Positions 38,301 to 46,585 of a stretch of DNA of 64,000 nucleotides are shown piece by piece. Made by a program: the position numbers and the translations under genes. The DNA comes from Epithemia pelagica (taxonomy: Eukaryota > Bacillariophyta > Bacillariophyceae > Surirellales > Surirellaceae), in NCBI GenBank assembly GCA_946965045.2, contig OX337240.1, positions 868,001 through 932,000 on the forward strand. Direction: 5' to 3'. How positions within the stretch are numbered: position 1 is the first letter of the stretch; each line of letters begins with the position of its first letter. The notes beneath the pieces are model-generated. The model did not search any database, had not been told where the DNA came from, and was given only the letters and a program-made list of their open reading frames with translations.

Positions 38301-38524
38301 CTGGTAGTAGCAGTCGCAGTGGTGGTGGTGGTGGTGGTGGTGGTTGTAGATCCTCCTCCTCCTTGTGGTTGTGGTCGGGGTCGTCTTGGTTCCGTGCTAC
38401 GACGGAGTTCCTCCAATCCCATGAGTAGTTGGGCCATGACATCCGAAAACTCGGCCGAAGGTGGTGCCATGGAAGACGGCGAACCGACCGGGTCGTCGAC
38501 CGATTCCTCCTGGTTGCCAAACAT
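35354..38524 (-). CDS. COG4: Conserved oligomeric Golgi complex subunit 4
   Basis: 1056 residues. The C-terminal region carries COG4 hallmarks: LWRLEKRFTDWGSLLLSKQV for the ...F..LG.LQF.K.. segment, then HWEPLHQVVALLQMEQPAEW and LTPDQVGQTMALRVDFAPEAI, matching the LTP.EVR.VL.LR.DF ending of COG4. VVEDAHYLSTRALERAASTQ matches VDD.F.I...C..RA.ST in the middle of the family. The N-terminal part has the expected coiled segments (VLHVQAELEALVPSLDQLAR). COG4 belongs to lobe A of the COG tether, binds the Sly1/syntaxin-5 SNARE machinery and supports retrograde transport within the Golgi. Human COG4 is about 790 residues; the extra length here is low-complexity insertions (runs of T, ND repeats, S/T/N-rich linkers). 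ATG 38524 is chosen as first start. It is divergent from the plastid-type GST. Confidence 0.85.
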   Translation of the reverse strand: MFGNQEESVDDPVGSPSSMAPPSAEFSDVMAQLLMGLEELRRSTEPRRPRPQPQGGGGSTTTTTTTTTTATATTRNHSPLEVDDVLHVQAELEALVPSLDQLARWTADRADPQSVEADLFRHVQSKTIATAHELLVHVMMPITEPSPLDISEHSQSGDSRRHGGRHGTTGGGEPLDASPEAVDDLLRAYQGAVAQTTELVLRLLLQQLPQPSPPPRMPVPATSSTTTHVGGGVLLPTVDEVVQSYVSFQRQTFRTRIKPAIWQLVQERKRGLADATLSSSHAPPPPNVQVYNDDGEEEDHTMGAVSSTAHTTGTAAVVVYEKHHANALAVLLGQAAALIHPLVAWLVNLPPPLPPSHDNDNDNDNDNDNNNQDATGVVTEPLHRMCVTSIQVLNQQAQELCQTVSDWFWTDRPVDSFMQQSAVAATTGAPVENNENPPDLGFLDGLVDEMALACLLMAQYQTLLRNNHHYQDSIQTMPHETSSSSSNTSTATTTTTTTVISQQLLPEWSWKYAALERFLAVQQWHKAKSVAQPIQIVMGTLIYVPSVVEDAHYLSTRALERAASTQALSAMGTVAHAIAHDVWSTDQDDDNLSSSLGGGVHRALFYEQRGCWMTPDTDEPNNDEGTTTTNSKPSESSVSAPPSTNTFASALLDALDQDMGATASTKKKTTTSAPSNTNKTTSRSHPSSGNFLAALTSLSGTGSSSAGSRLMQMHAKFCALNGIHAAAEACRSLVEYLDGLLQESTTTNDAAARTDAPHPGSEDLPSVPPQEDKIAWSTEDEKAIAMIQLTREELFRYANTYDSIQTQKVKELVGEYAKILPDNDENGKDSAGVLISGNGLCLDHIGAFVAHESYQIDAKQLQQLERDERLATELMGPLESYIFLQQIATRLEPQVLVRLAEHLVDRVVHVILTALWRLEKRFTDWGSLLLSKQVRMIQTYIERCATPSSHSNSSTSNNMNNNHPAATAVPMASSSSSLMAHWEPLHQVVALLQMEQPAEWLMYHGTPGSAVLTPDQVGQTMALRVDFAPEAIGAVTQQLIKLQQQQPQQQPPPPPT

Positions 38525-38894
38525 GAGAAGCTATGAAACGTCTCACAGAGTACAACAAAAAGCAGAGAGAGAGAGAGAGAGAGAGAGACAGCACTCGAAT
38601 GAATAGCACTGCTATCCGAACCAGCAACAACGTCGTTGGGCGTCGTCGTGACGCTCTCTTTTGTTGGTGCCGTTCCCAGAGTCATTGTCCATCTCGTCTC
38701 GTCCTCGCCGAAAAAAGTGGGTCGCGTATAGTCGCTTATAGATCGCATAAAATGGAGGACACGTTTTTCGGAAGCAATGACGTGGATCGATGGGCACCAT
38801 GATATGAGAGATGATGGGTTCATGGCAAACGAAGAACACTATCCTCTCGTCGCTCGTTTGCTGTTGTAAATAGTATTGAATCCGAATCAGAAGA
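38525..38894. promoter_or_regulatory. Divergent intergenic region, COG4 / GST, with (GA)n tract
   Basis: 370 bp between the two start codons. A 25-bp perfect (AG)n tract lies at 38564-38588, about 40 bp upstream of COG4, in its likely 5' leader or core promoter. GA tracts are often promoter-proximal; a regulatory effect is inference. Confidence 0.4.
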
Positions 38895-39740
38895 ATGCAG
38901 CTGTTGCTCTCCAGTGTTTTGATTCTTTCCTCGATTCCACCCTTGTTGGGATTCGTAGCCATTGACCACAACAACGCGGTCCTCCAACCGCATCACCAAC
39001 ACCAACACCACCATCATGCGTCTCTGGCTCTCCACATGGCCAACGACGACAACGACGACAACAACGACAATGAAAAGCGCGTGACCTTGTATGGTCATCC
39101 CGGTACACGATCTCCCTTGGTCAATTGGGCCTGTCATGAATTGGGTGTCACGGTCGAAATGGGCGACTTGCGTCACAATCCTCATCCCTTTGGTCAAATT
39201 CCATGTTTGGTCGACAACAGCAACAAGAATGCCATGCTCTTTGAATCCGGTGCCATTTTGGCCTACTTGATTCAACACTATAGTAGTGACGCCGTGTCAA
39301 CCGCCGAACGAGCCGCCATTTTGTCGTGGATTGTCTGGGCCAATGCCTCGTTGGATCCCATTTGCTTTTTGGAAACACCAGACGGCAAGGTCTACGATAC
39401 GGGCTTGAAACAACCCAACAAACGCATGGACCGTCTCGAACAACTTCTCCTCCTCCAACAGCAACAACAACAAGACAACGACAACCAGGAACTCTGTTTG
39501 GTTCCCAGTGTAGGCTTTTCCGTGGCCGATGTGGCCGTCACATCCTATCTCTTGTATGTCCTTCAATTTTTTCCCCAAGTGGACCTGTCGACGAAATGGC
39601 CCACGATTGTCCAATACATGAAGGAGGCTGCCAGTCGACCCACCTATGCACAAGCCTTTGGACAAGATCTTCAAACCTACCTCGTCGACAAGCTTTCCTC
39701 CTCCACGACTCCTTCCCAGAAACTCTTTGGCATGTTTTAA
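38895..39740 (+). CDS. Glutathione S-transferase with probable plastid bipartite signal
   Basis: 281 residues. MQLLLSSVLILSSIPPLLG is a signal peptide, directly followed by F in GFVAIDHNN, which fits the diatom ASAFAP-type cleavage rule (a phenylalanine at +1), so import into the complex plastid is likely. The GST N-domain reads RVTLYGHPGTRSPLVNWACH, then PFGQIPCLVD and LFESGAILAYLIQHY (the ES motif that contacts glutathione). The C-domain includes FSVADVAVTSYLLYVLQFFP and PTIVQYMKEAASRPTY. The plan is close to bacterial/beta- and theta-like GSTs. It probably detoxifies electrophiles or peroxides; the substrate is unknown. It is the second GST in the window, not closely related in sequence to that at 33567. 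Confidence 0.85.
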   Translation: MQLLLSSVLILSSIPPLLGFVAIDHNNAVLQPHHQHQHHHHASLALHMANDDNDDNNDNEKRVTLYGHPGTRSPLVNWACHELGVTVEMGDLRHNPHPFGQIPCLVDNSNKNAMLFESGAILAYLIQHYSSDAVSTAERAAILSWIVWANASLDPICFLETPDGKVYDTGLKQPNKRMDRLEQLLLLQQQQQQDNDNQELCLVPSVGFSVADVAVTSYLLYVLQFFPQVDLSTKWPTIVQYMKEAASRPTYAQAFGQDLQTYLVDKLSSSTTPSQKLFGMF

Positions 39741-39910
39741 TGCAGCCAATACTACTTTACTAGTTTTTTAGATGGATATACGTCTTCTTCTAGTAGGTAA
39801 TAATAGGTTACAGTGTGGTAGTCGAACGAGCTGGTGGTTCTATATATAGAAAAGTTGCAGGATTGCTCGTAGCATGGTTCTTGCGTGACGTGCGTCCCGT
39901 CCAGGTTCGG

Positions 39911-42900
39911 TTATGACGCAATTCCCTGCGACAGGTATTGAAAGAGATCGTACTGCCGAGTCCCATACGATGTAATGGACTGTTGAATCAGATCCAAGGC
40001 AAAGGCCACTGTCTCTTCCTTGTTGAGTTCGGGACGGAATCGTTCGCGCAATTTGGTCAACATTTCCTCGCGACTGGGACCTTCGGCAAAGCACTTGAAG
40101 GTACTGTTGCGACTGGTTATTTCCACCAGGGTAAAAAAGGTATCGCTGTAGGACTGCAGGGCCAAAAAGCCACAACAAAACAGCGTGACAAAGTCTGAAA
40201 ACAAGGGCGATTGGGGACCTCCCATGACCTCCAACATTTCGTCCGTAAGCTTGAAGGGAGTCGACATTTCCAAGCTAAAGGATCCACCCGGAGCGACGCC
40301 AAAGACAAAGCCAAAGTCAATGTGAATCACATGACCTGCAGTATCCAGGAGGAGGTTTCCATTGTGCCGGTCCTTGAACAAAAAGAAATAGGACATTAAC
40401 GAATAGGCCGCGAGACTGCGGACAAAGTTTTGTTGGGCAGTCTTGAAGGAACCACCCGGATCGGCCGTGAACTCGGTCATTCGGTGCAAATGCTCTCGAA
40501 GGCCACCTTTCCCATAGCCCGGACGTTTCTTGAGGGCATCAAAGGACATGGCATTGCGGACCATTTCAATAATCCCCGTGGTTCTCCCCGTGGCCAGAAT
40601 ACGATACGGGCTGACCCACAATTCCAGCCCCGCAATTTCAAACGCCTCTTGACACAGCTCGATCAGTTGCATGACAAAGGCCTCTTGTCTCAAATCGTCG
40701 TTGGATTTTACAATAATACCAACCAAGTCCCATCCCGGATGCGTCGCTTGAGGACTGGAAGCAGCAATCCGAGACTTTTTCTCGGCCCAACGTTCACCAA
40801 AGGCAAAACGACCCCAAAATGCTGAATCTTCCTTCAGTTTATCTACAGTTTCCGCCTCTAACAAGACTGAATGACGAACAAACTCAATGTCTTTCTTAAC
40901 CAACTCGAGGAGTTCCCCATTCGTCACCATTTCTCCCTTCCACAGCGTAAGGGCTTGTAACACTGCCGGTGGCAACGGCCCACAACCGGCCAACCGCGGA
41001 TCCAAGTCACCGGCATCAATCGAAGGCATTTGATGGGGATGTATTGAATCCGCCTTTTCATCAAAATCGGACAAGGAGTTCACTCGACTCAGTGACACGT
41101 GCTGCAGCACTTTGGCAGCATCGGCGGCACTCAGGTGTCCCTGCGCCACTCGGTTCTGTACCAACAAGAGACGGACGGCTTCCATGACTTCGTCTTCTTC
41201 GGATTGTTTGCCAGTCAAGTCACCGATATCAAAGCTTTTCCCCGTCGCCGAATTCTTGTCCAATCCCAAGGAAGCTAACTTTTCCTTGGTACTCGCCAAT
41301 TCCAAAAATTCTCGATCCTTGTCCTTCACCATGCCGTCATCTGGTTCTCGTTCACTACCGTCATCCAGCAACAACGCAGTGGCTCGTTTGGTCTCCAGTT
41401 CCTTCAAGCTGCGTTGGACCGACTCGGCGGCCCCAGCCGCAATGGAATTTCGTTCCTTGCGACCTCTCATCATGATCACATTCAATACCTCTCGCCGAAT
41501 ATCTCCTGTCGGAGCAAGTTCGTTGAATCGGTCGTGCGCATCACAACTGGAGTTTTTAAACATTCTGCGGGGTCCACCAATTTTGGGGGATGGAGAAGAA
41601 CCGGTGGATGGAGACGAGGCGGAAGCGTCCGGTGTTTGCTTGGACGTTCTGGTCGAATCTTCCCCAGTCTTTTCCTCATCCGTAGCAGTGGCATTGTCTA
41701 TATCTCGTTTAAACTGTTCCACCATGACATTGGTCACCATTTGATCTACAACTTCTTTCGGTGTAGAAGCTGTACTGCCATCATCAAAGCTGGAATTACG
41801 CCGTGGCGTCAATCCATCAAATCTCTTTAACGCCTTTGTGTTTTGTCTATGATCCTGTGGTGTTCCTTCCAACTCCGATGTCGAAGACTGTCGAGAGGGT
41901 GACTGCTCTGTGGATGCTGTTTCGGACGTTTCCTCCCTCCCTGTTGTAAAATCTGTATTTGTCTCTCTTGGATCCTCGTCGTCCTTGTCTTGACTGGTTT
42001 TCTGTGAAGCGGTTTGATCCTCTTGTTTTGTCTCGTCATCCTTGGGTTGAATGTGCTTCACAACCTTATCCCACTTGTCCTTGACTCCTTCCATGGAGTT
42101 ATCTCCTGCTGCCAATTCGGCTCCTTCATCCACTTGTTCGACCAACAAAAGGACGGGCGTCCGTTCCTTGCTTCGAAACACATGTCCTTCCGTGCTGGGA
42201 ACTCGGACAATCCGAATCATGGAATCCGAGATTCGATTGAGCGGATCGCCACCCATGGTTCCAGACGCATTGAGCAATCGCAATTCTTCTTCCAAGGCCC
42301 CGGCTCGGGACCGCACGTCCATGAACCGCAATTTCTCGGCAATATCACAAACGCGTTTGGTAAAGTTCAAATGGCTCGTAAAGTAATCGGCATTTTTAGC
42401 AATGCGTAGCTTTTCGTGGACCATGGCTTCTCGCAAACGAGCTGCATCCTCATTGCCAGAATCTGGTGATGATGATTGTTGTTGCTGTTGTTGCTGCTGC
42501 AACAAGGGTATTCGGTGTCGAACGGAGCGATCCAGTTTGCCAAAGACGGTCCGTCGTCGATAGTCCTGAATTTGGGCAATACTGGCTTTGAGCATTCGTA
42601 CTTGATCGTTGGTGGGAGACAGCATTTTCCCCAAGGTGACAGACCCACCACCCCACCCATCGTCGTGTCCAAACAGGTAGGATTCCAGTTCACACACAAA
42701 CCGCAGGACCGCAAATCGTCGGGCCCGACAGGCGGGAGTCGTGGCCGGATGATGCAAGGATGCCGACGAGGATGTGGCGGAGGAAGAGGAGGAGGACGAC
42801 GCGGATTGACCAAAATTCAAGGATTCTTCCAAATCGGCGGAATGACTCCACAACAATTCCAACGCCAAATGAATGGAATATTGTGATGCCACGGTTAGGA

Positions 42901-44968
42901 GGAAATCTTCCATCAAATCGACACGGGCCACGGCCAAGGCATCTTCGGGTGGTAACATACACAAGTGAATATGACACAATTGAGGCCAGAAAAAGGCCAC
43001 ACTACTTAATTCCCCATCGTGACACAAATCCAAAAAGAATTCCAACAAGCATTGCAACATTTGTGTGGCATGTTGGGTTGTGAGCAGTGATGGTTGTTGT
43101 TGTTGGGAGGAATGGTGATGATAGAGTTTGTTGTTGGAGGGAGGGAGGGCATAATCCAAAAGCAACTTCATGGCTGTGCCCATATCGCCTGCCACCCGAA
43201 AGGCTTGTTTCTTTAAGGAAGCTGTTTCACTTTCGGCTTGGCCCACAGCCTCATCCAATTGTTCCAAGAATTCCCCGACGCCAATGCGACCCTCCAACAA
43301 ATCTTCTGACAAGGCTTCCAAATAGGGTGAGGCACACAACAAGGCACCAAATCGTTTCTTGTCACGCAAGGCCTTGAGTAAGGATGCCGTACTTTTGGAT
43401 GTGGGAGAAATGTGAATCCACGAGGATGTCGTCGTGGTGGTGCTTGCCAACGGCTTGGCTCGCGTCGGAGAATGCAAGGGCGAAGATGGTTCCACGGTGG
43501 CGCTGGTCGTCGTCGAGGTTGGAATAACGGCATCCTCGGTAGGTGTATCGACTTTGGTCCAGGATTCGTTGCTACTGTCCGAACTCTTGTCATCGCTGGC
43601 GGTTGGAGGCGGCGGTGGTGGTGTGGAGGGGGGAGGAGGTCGATCCGCCATTGTAGAGGAAGACGGCGGCGGCGGCGGTGGAGTCGATGGTGGAGGGGGT
43701 CGATCCGACGAAGGCGATTGTGGATTGGAGGCTGAATCGTCCGTCATGTCGATAGAAACAAGATCGCCCGGTTCGGATAGAGTGTTTGAGCTTATTGCAA
43801 CGTCTTGAGACGGTGGATCCGTCTCGGGAAGGGCGTCGTCTTTGATGATGGTACTGTCTTCCTTGGAAGGGGATGCATGCGCTTCTTTTACGGTTCCTTC
43901 TTCGACCCGTGGTTCTTCTTTTCCTTCCTCTTCTTTTACTGGTGGTGGTTTCCTGGTGCGAGTTGGGGACGACGGTGGTTTGGTGGTGCCTCGTTTGGAT
44001 TTGGGTGTTACCAGAGTGACACACAATTCTCGCGCTTGTAACAAGGCTTCATGTTCTTGCAAGGCACTCGCCATACAGGATTGAATCCATTGCAAATGAT
44101 CCAGCAACCCTTGAGCCACAAAACAATCTTGACACGAATCAATGCGATTTTCCATTCCATACTGCCACAAGGGCGCACTGGCCAACCACAGTGGTTTGTA
44201 AATGTGACTATTGTTGCTATTGTTGTTGCTGCTGCTCGCCGACGAAATGTCCAAGACACCACACGAACGACAATACCGAGGTGGTTTGGGTGTCCCTCCC
44301 AACAACAGGGATCGAGCGGGTTGAGGATTCAAAGGAGTCAATGGTAAGGGCGGCGGTAACACTTGGGAAATTGGATTCATGAGGGGAATGGTGCTGTCCT
44401 TCTTGTTGTTGTCGTCGTCGTTCGAATCATGCACCGATGTTGGTTTGTCATCTCCTTGTGTTTCATTTGGTTGCTGCATCAAAGTGAGTTCCAATCCAGC
44501 TTGCAAGGTGGCCAACCAATGTTGACGACATTTGGGGGTCACGGCTTGACACAACAATTGTTTGCCTTGATTGGTCACCAATTGAAAGGATTTGGAAGCA
44601 GTGGTGGGTGCGGTTGTGGTGGTGGTGGTGCCCGTCCAATACGAGGAAGCCCCGACAATGCGATACATGTGAAGGGGTGCATCGCCTCGTTCGTAGGCCG
44701 CAAAGGATTCGTGACAAATCAACCAATTGGCGGTCACGGTACAATATTCCACTTCGGCACTGGTCCAAAATCCACTCGCACTCTTAGAGGAGGACGCTGT
44801 GCTGGTGGCGGTAGAGCTTGTTCGTTGTTGGTGTTGTTTCTGCGGAGTCGTTGCCGCAGCAATCGCTGGTCCTCCTCCCGGACGTTCCAATTCCTGTCTC
44901 CACAAGGATCCACGACAAACACCTTGCTTCCGGACAGCCAAGTGCGTGGTACTCGATGAAGAAATCAT
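39911..44968 (-). CDS. Phosphatidylinositol 4-kinase type III beta, extended form
   Basis: 1685 residues, about twice the animal PI4KB. The C-terminal kinase domain has VGIIVKSNDDLRQEAFVMQL, the catalytic loop KDRHNGNLL with D1533, and the metal-binding HIDFGF with D1551, then FSLEMSTPFKLTDEMLEVMG and RQYDLFQYLSQGI, which fit PI4K-beta/Pik1 rather than PI3K. A lipid-kinase-unique helical region is visible upstream (DLMEDFLLTVASQYSIHLAL, then ELLWSH). The N-terminus adds what looks like the end of a PH domain (LVTNQGKQLLCQAV, then HWLATLQAGLELTL) and a Cys-rich module CRSCG...CQDC. Long disordered tracts hold poly-P (PPPPSTPPPPPP repeats), S/T/E and Q runs. PI4K-beta makes PI4P at the Golgi, needed for trans-Golgi export. 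It lies convergent with the plastid GST. ATG 44968 is the first start. Confidence 0.88.
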   Translation of the reverse strand: MISSSSTTHLAVRKQGVCRGSLWRQELERPGGGPAIAAATTPQKQHQQRTSSTATSTASSSKSASGFWTSAEVEYCTVTANWLICHESFAAYERGDAPLHMYRIVGASSYWTGTTTTTTAPTTASKSFQLVTNQGKQLLCQAVTPKCRQHWLATLQAGLELTLMQQPNETQGDDKPTSVHDSNDDDNNKKDSTIPLMNPISQVLPPPLPLTPLNPQPARSLLLGGTPKPPRYCRSCGVLDISSASSSNNNSNNSHIYKPLWLASAPLWQYGMENRIDSCQDCFVAQGLLDHLQWIQSCMASALQEHEALLQARELCVTLVTPKSKRGTTKPPSSPTRTRKPPPVKEEEGKEEPRVEEGTVKEAHASPSKEDSTIIKDDALPETDPPSQDVAISSNTLSEPGDLVSIDMTDDSASNPQSPSSDRPPPPSTPPPPPPSSSTMADRPPPPSTPPPPPPTASDDKSSDSSNESWTKVDTPTEDAVIPTSTTTSATVEPSSPLHSPTRAKPLASTTTTTSSWIHISPTSKSTASLLKALRDKKRFGALLCASPYLEALSEDLLEGRIGVGEFLEQLDEAVGQAESETASLKKQAFRVAGDMGTAMKLLLDYALPPSNNKLYHHHSSQQQQPSLLTTQHATQMLQCLLEFFLDLCHDGELSSVAFFWPQLCHIHLCMLPPEDALAVARVDLMEDFLLTVASQYSIHLALELLWSHSADLEESLNFGQSASSSSSSSATSSSASLHHPATTPACRARRFAVLRFVCELESYLFGHDDGWGGGSVTLGKMLSPTNDQVRMLKASIAQIQDYRRRTVFGKLDRSVRHRIPLLQQQQQQQQSSSPDSGNEDAARLREAMVHEKLRIAKNADYFTSHLNFTKRVCDIAEKLRFMDVRSRAGALEEELRLLNASGTMGGDPLNRISDSMIRIVRVPSTEGHVFRSKERTPVLLLVEQVDEGAELAAGDNSMEGVKDKWDKVVKHIQPKDDETKQEDQTASQKTSQDKDDEDPRETNTDFTTGREETSETASTEQSPSRQSSTSELEGTPQDHRQNTKALKRFDGLTPRRNSSFDDGSTASTPKEVVDQMVTNVMVEQFKRDIDNATATDEEKTGEDSTRTSKQTPDASASSPSTGSSPSPKIGGPRRMFKNSSCDAHDRFNELAPTGDIRREVLNVIMMRGRKERNSIAAGAAESVQRSLKELETKRATALLLDDGSEREPDDGMVKDKDREFLELASTKEKLASLGLDKNSATGKSFDIGDLTGKQSEEDEVMEAVRLLLVQNRVAQGHLSAADAAKVLQHVSLSRVNSLSDFDEKADSIHPHQMPSIDAGDLDPRLAGCGPLPPAVLQALTLWKGEMVTNGELLELVKKDIEFVRHSVLLEAETVDKLKEDSAFWGRFAFGERWAEKKSRIAASSPQATHPGWDLVGIIVKSNDDLRQEAFVMQLIELCQEAFEIAGLELWVSPYRILATGRTTGIIEMVRNAMSFDALKKRPGYGKGGLREHLHRMTEFTADPGGSFKTAQQNFVRSLAAYSLMSYFFLFKDRHNGNLLLDTAGHVIHIDFGFVFGVAPGGSFSLEMSTPFKLTDEMLEVMGGPQSPLFSDFVTLFCCGFLALQSYSDTFFTLVEITSRNSTFKCFAEGPSREEMLTKLRERFRPELNKEETVAFALDLIQQSITSYGTRQYDLFQYLSQGIAS

Positions 44969-45520
44969 GTCTTGAGATTCGTTTGCTAGTTACGGCGACC
45001 AGAGCAATCTAACAATCTATACAATCCTCTGGATGTTGCTTTTGGATCTGGAGTGTCGCCTTTTCCGGGGGGAGGTATCTACACACAACTTTTTCTCTGT
45101 CTGTGGGCATACAATGACTCAAACTTTGCGGCATTCGACAAAGTGTCTCTCTCTCTCTTCTTTGGTGTTGTGCTCAATGAAAAAAACCTCAACATCAACA
45201 ATCAACGCTGCTGTCTCTGTTGCGTCTCACTGTCTCTTCTCTATGGGCCTGCCGGCGGGAACGACTCGTCCGTTGCTCATGGTACAAATGAATCTGTACT
45301 CATACATTTTAGAGAACATTACATTCTACTATATGTATAAATTGTAGAAAAGGAAAAGACTCATGGGTCGCATGAATAGTCGCGTATAGTTTCCGTGACA
45401 AGGAGGAAAAAAAGACGGATCACCCAAAGATGCAAGAACTTCTTCGAACATGTCATATCTGTGTATCTTGTCAACAACCGAAATGTTTGTTTCATTTCCT
45501 GTGGTTGTGTGATTGCCACC
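44969..45520. promoter_or_regulatory. Divergent intergenic region, PI4K / globin-like gene
   Basis: 552 bp. The frame of the globin-like gene is open upstream to a non-ATG codon at 45395, but ATG 45521 has an excellent context (GCCACCATG), so the upstream part is treated as leader. No specific box was recognised. Confidence 0.4.
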
Positions 45521-46585
45521 ATGTTTTGGAGAACCACCAACCAACGTCCCCAACAGCCGCCACAACACAGTCCAGGAACATCCTCCCCCCAGCACGACGA
45601 TGACGAGCACGGCAACCACAAGGGCGAGACTCTACGATCCGCCAAAACCATGGAGGAATCACCCACTACAACGACGTCAAAACGATTGGAACCGGACGAC
45701 AAAAACAACAACGACAAGAACAAGAACAAGAACAAGAGTGTAGTAGAAAACGGAATCCGCCGCCATGTCCAGGAAAAACCAGTCCTGCCTTTTAAACCGT
45801 CCAATGGATTCATGACGGTGACGGCACGAACTGGATTTTTGCAATGGTGTGAATTGTCCGAATTGGCCAAGGCATCCAAAGACTTTCGAGAATCATGCTC
45901 CTCATACTCGTCGAACGACGACCATAACCAACAACAACAACAAGAAGAAGACGATCGCATCTTGTCACTCCATGCCTCGTCCAATCCCCAGGATCCCTTG
46001 TATTTTTGGCAAATTTACAGCATTACCGGCGTCCAACCGATTTTGGACGTGGTTACCAACTTTTATCGTCGCATTTATCACGACACGACACAAGAGTGGT
46101 TTCGATCCGTCTTTGGCCAATTGGCCAGTCAAGAACGACACATTCAAGCACAGGTACAAATGTGGATTGATTGCATGGGGGTGGACGAACCTATCATGGT
46201 GGTAACTTTCGATTGGAATGGCATCATTCGGCTACGCAAACCTTGACACTTATGAATCAACGAGGCATGCAACAATGGGTCCACTACATGAAGGAAACCT
46301 TGCAGGAACTCCAACCACGATTGAAGGATGTGGATCCGCGATTGCCGGGAGCAATCTCCACCTTTTTTGCAATTCTTTTTGGAATACTATGCCCACAAAT
46401 TTGACTTTGTGGTCCCCGTGTCGGAACCATTGTTTGGAAAGTTGATCCTTCCACCCAACAGCAGCAGACGATGGACCAATGATAGTGCCAGTCGTACTAC
46501 TGCAACGGAAAATGCACAAGTCTCCTCCTCCTCCTCCAGCCATCACACAATCAGGACGACGAAACACACCGAGGGGGACATCTGA
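45521..46585 (+). CDS. Globin-like protein with two compensating frameshifts
   Basis: Start ATG 45521 in GCCACCATG context. After a low-complexity N-terminus the frame reads PLYFWQIYSITGVQPILDVV, NFYRRIYHD, FRSVFG and QAQVQMWIDCMG, typical of the truncated-globin family. At the G-run 46177-46181 the expected continuation GGGRTYHGGNFRLEWHHSA is in another frame (one G too few). It then runs to DPRLPGAISTFF and, at the T-run 46363-46368 (one T too many), returns to the first frame as QFFLEYYAHKFDFVVPV, ending at TGA 46583-46585. Both indels sit in homopolymers and compensate each other, so sequencing error is more likely than decay; a true pseudogene is the alternative. HHS and the following His residues are candidate haem contacts. 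Haem binding is inferred from family only. Confidence 0.6.
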
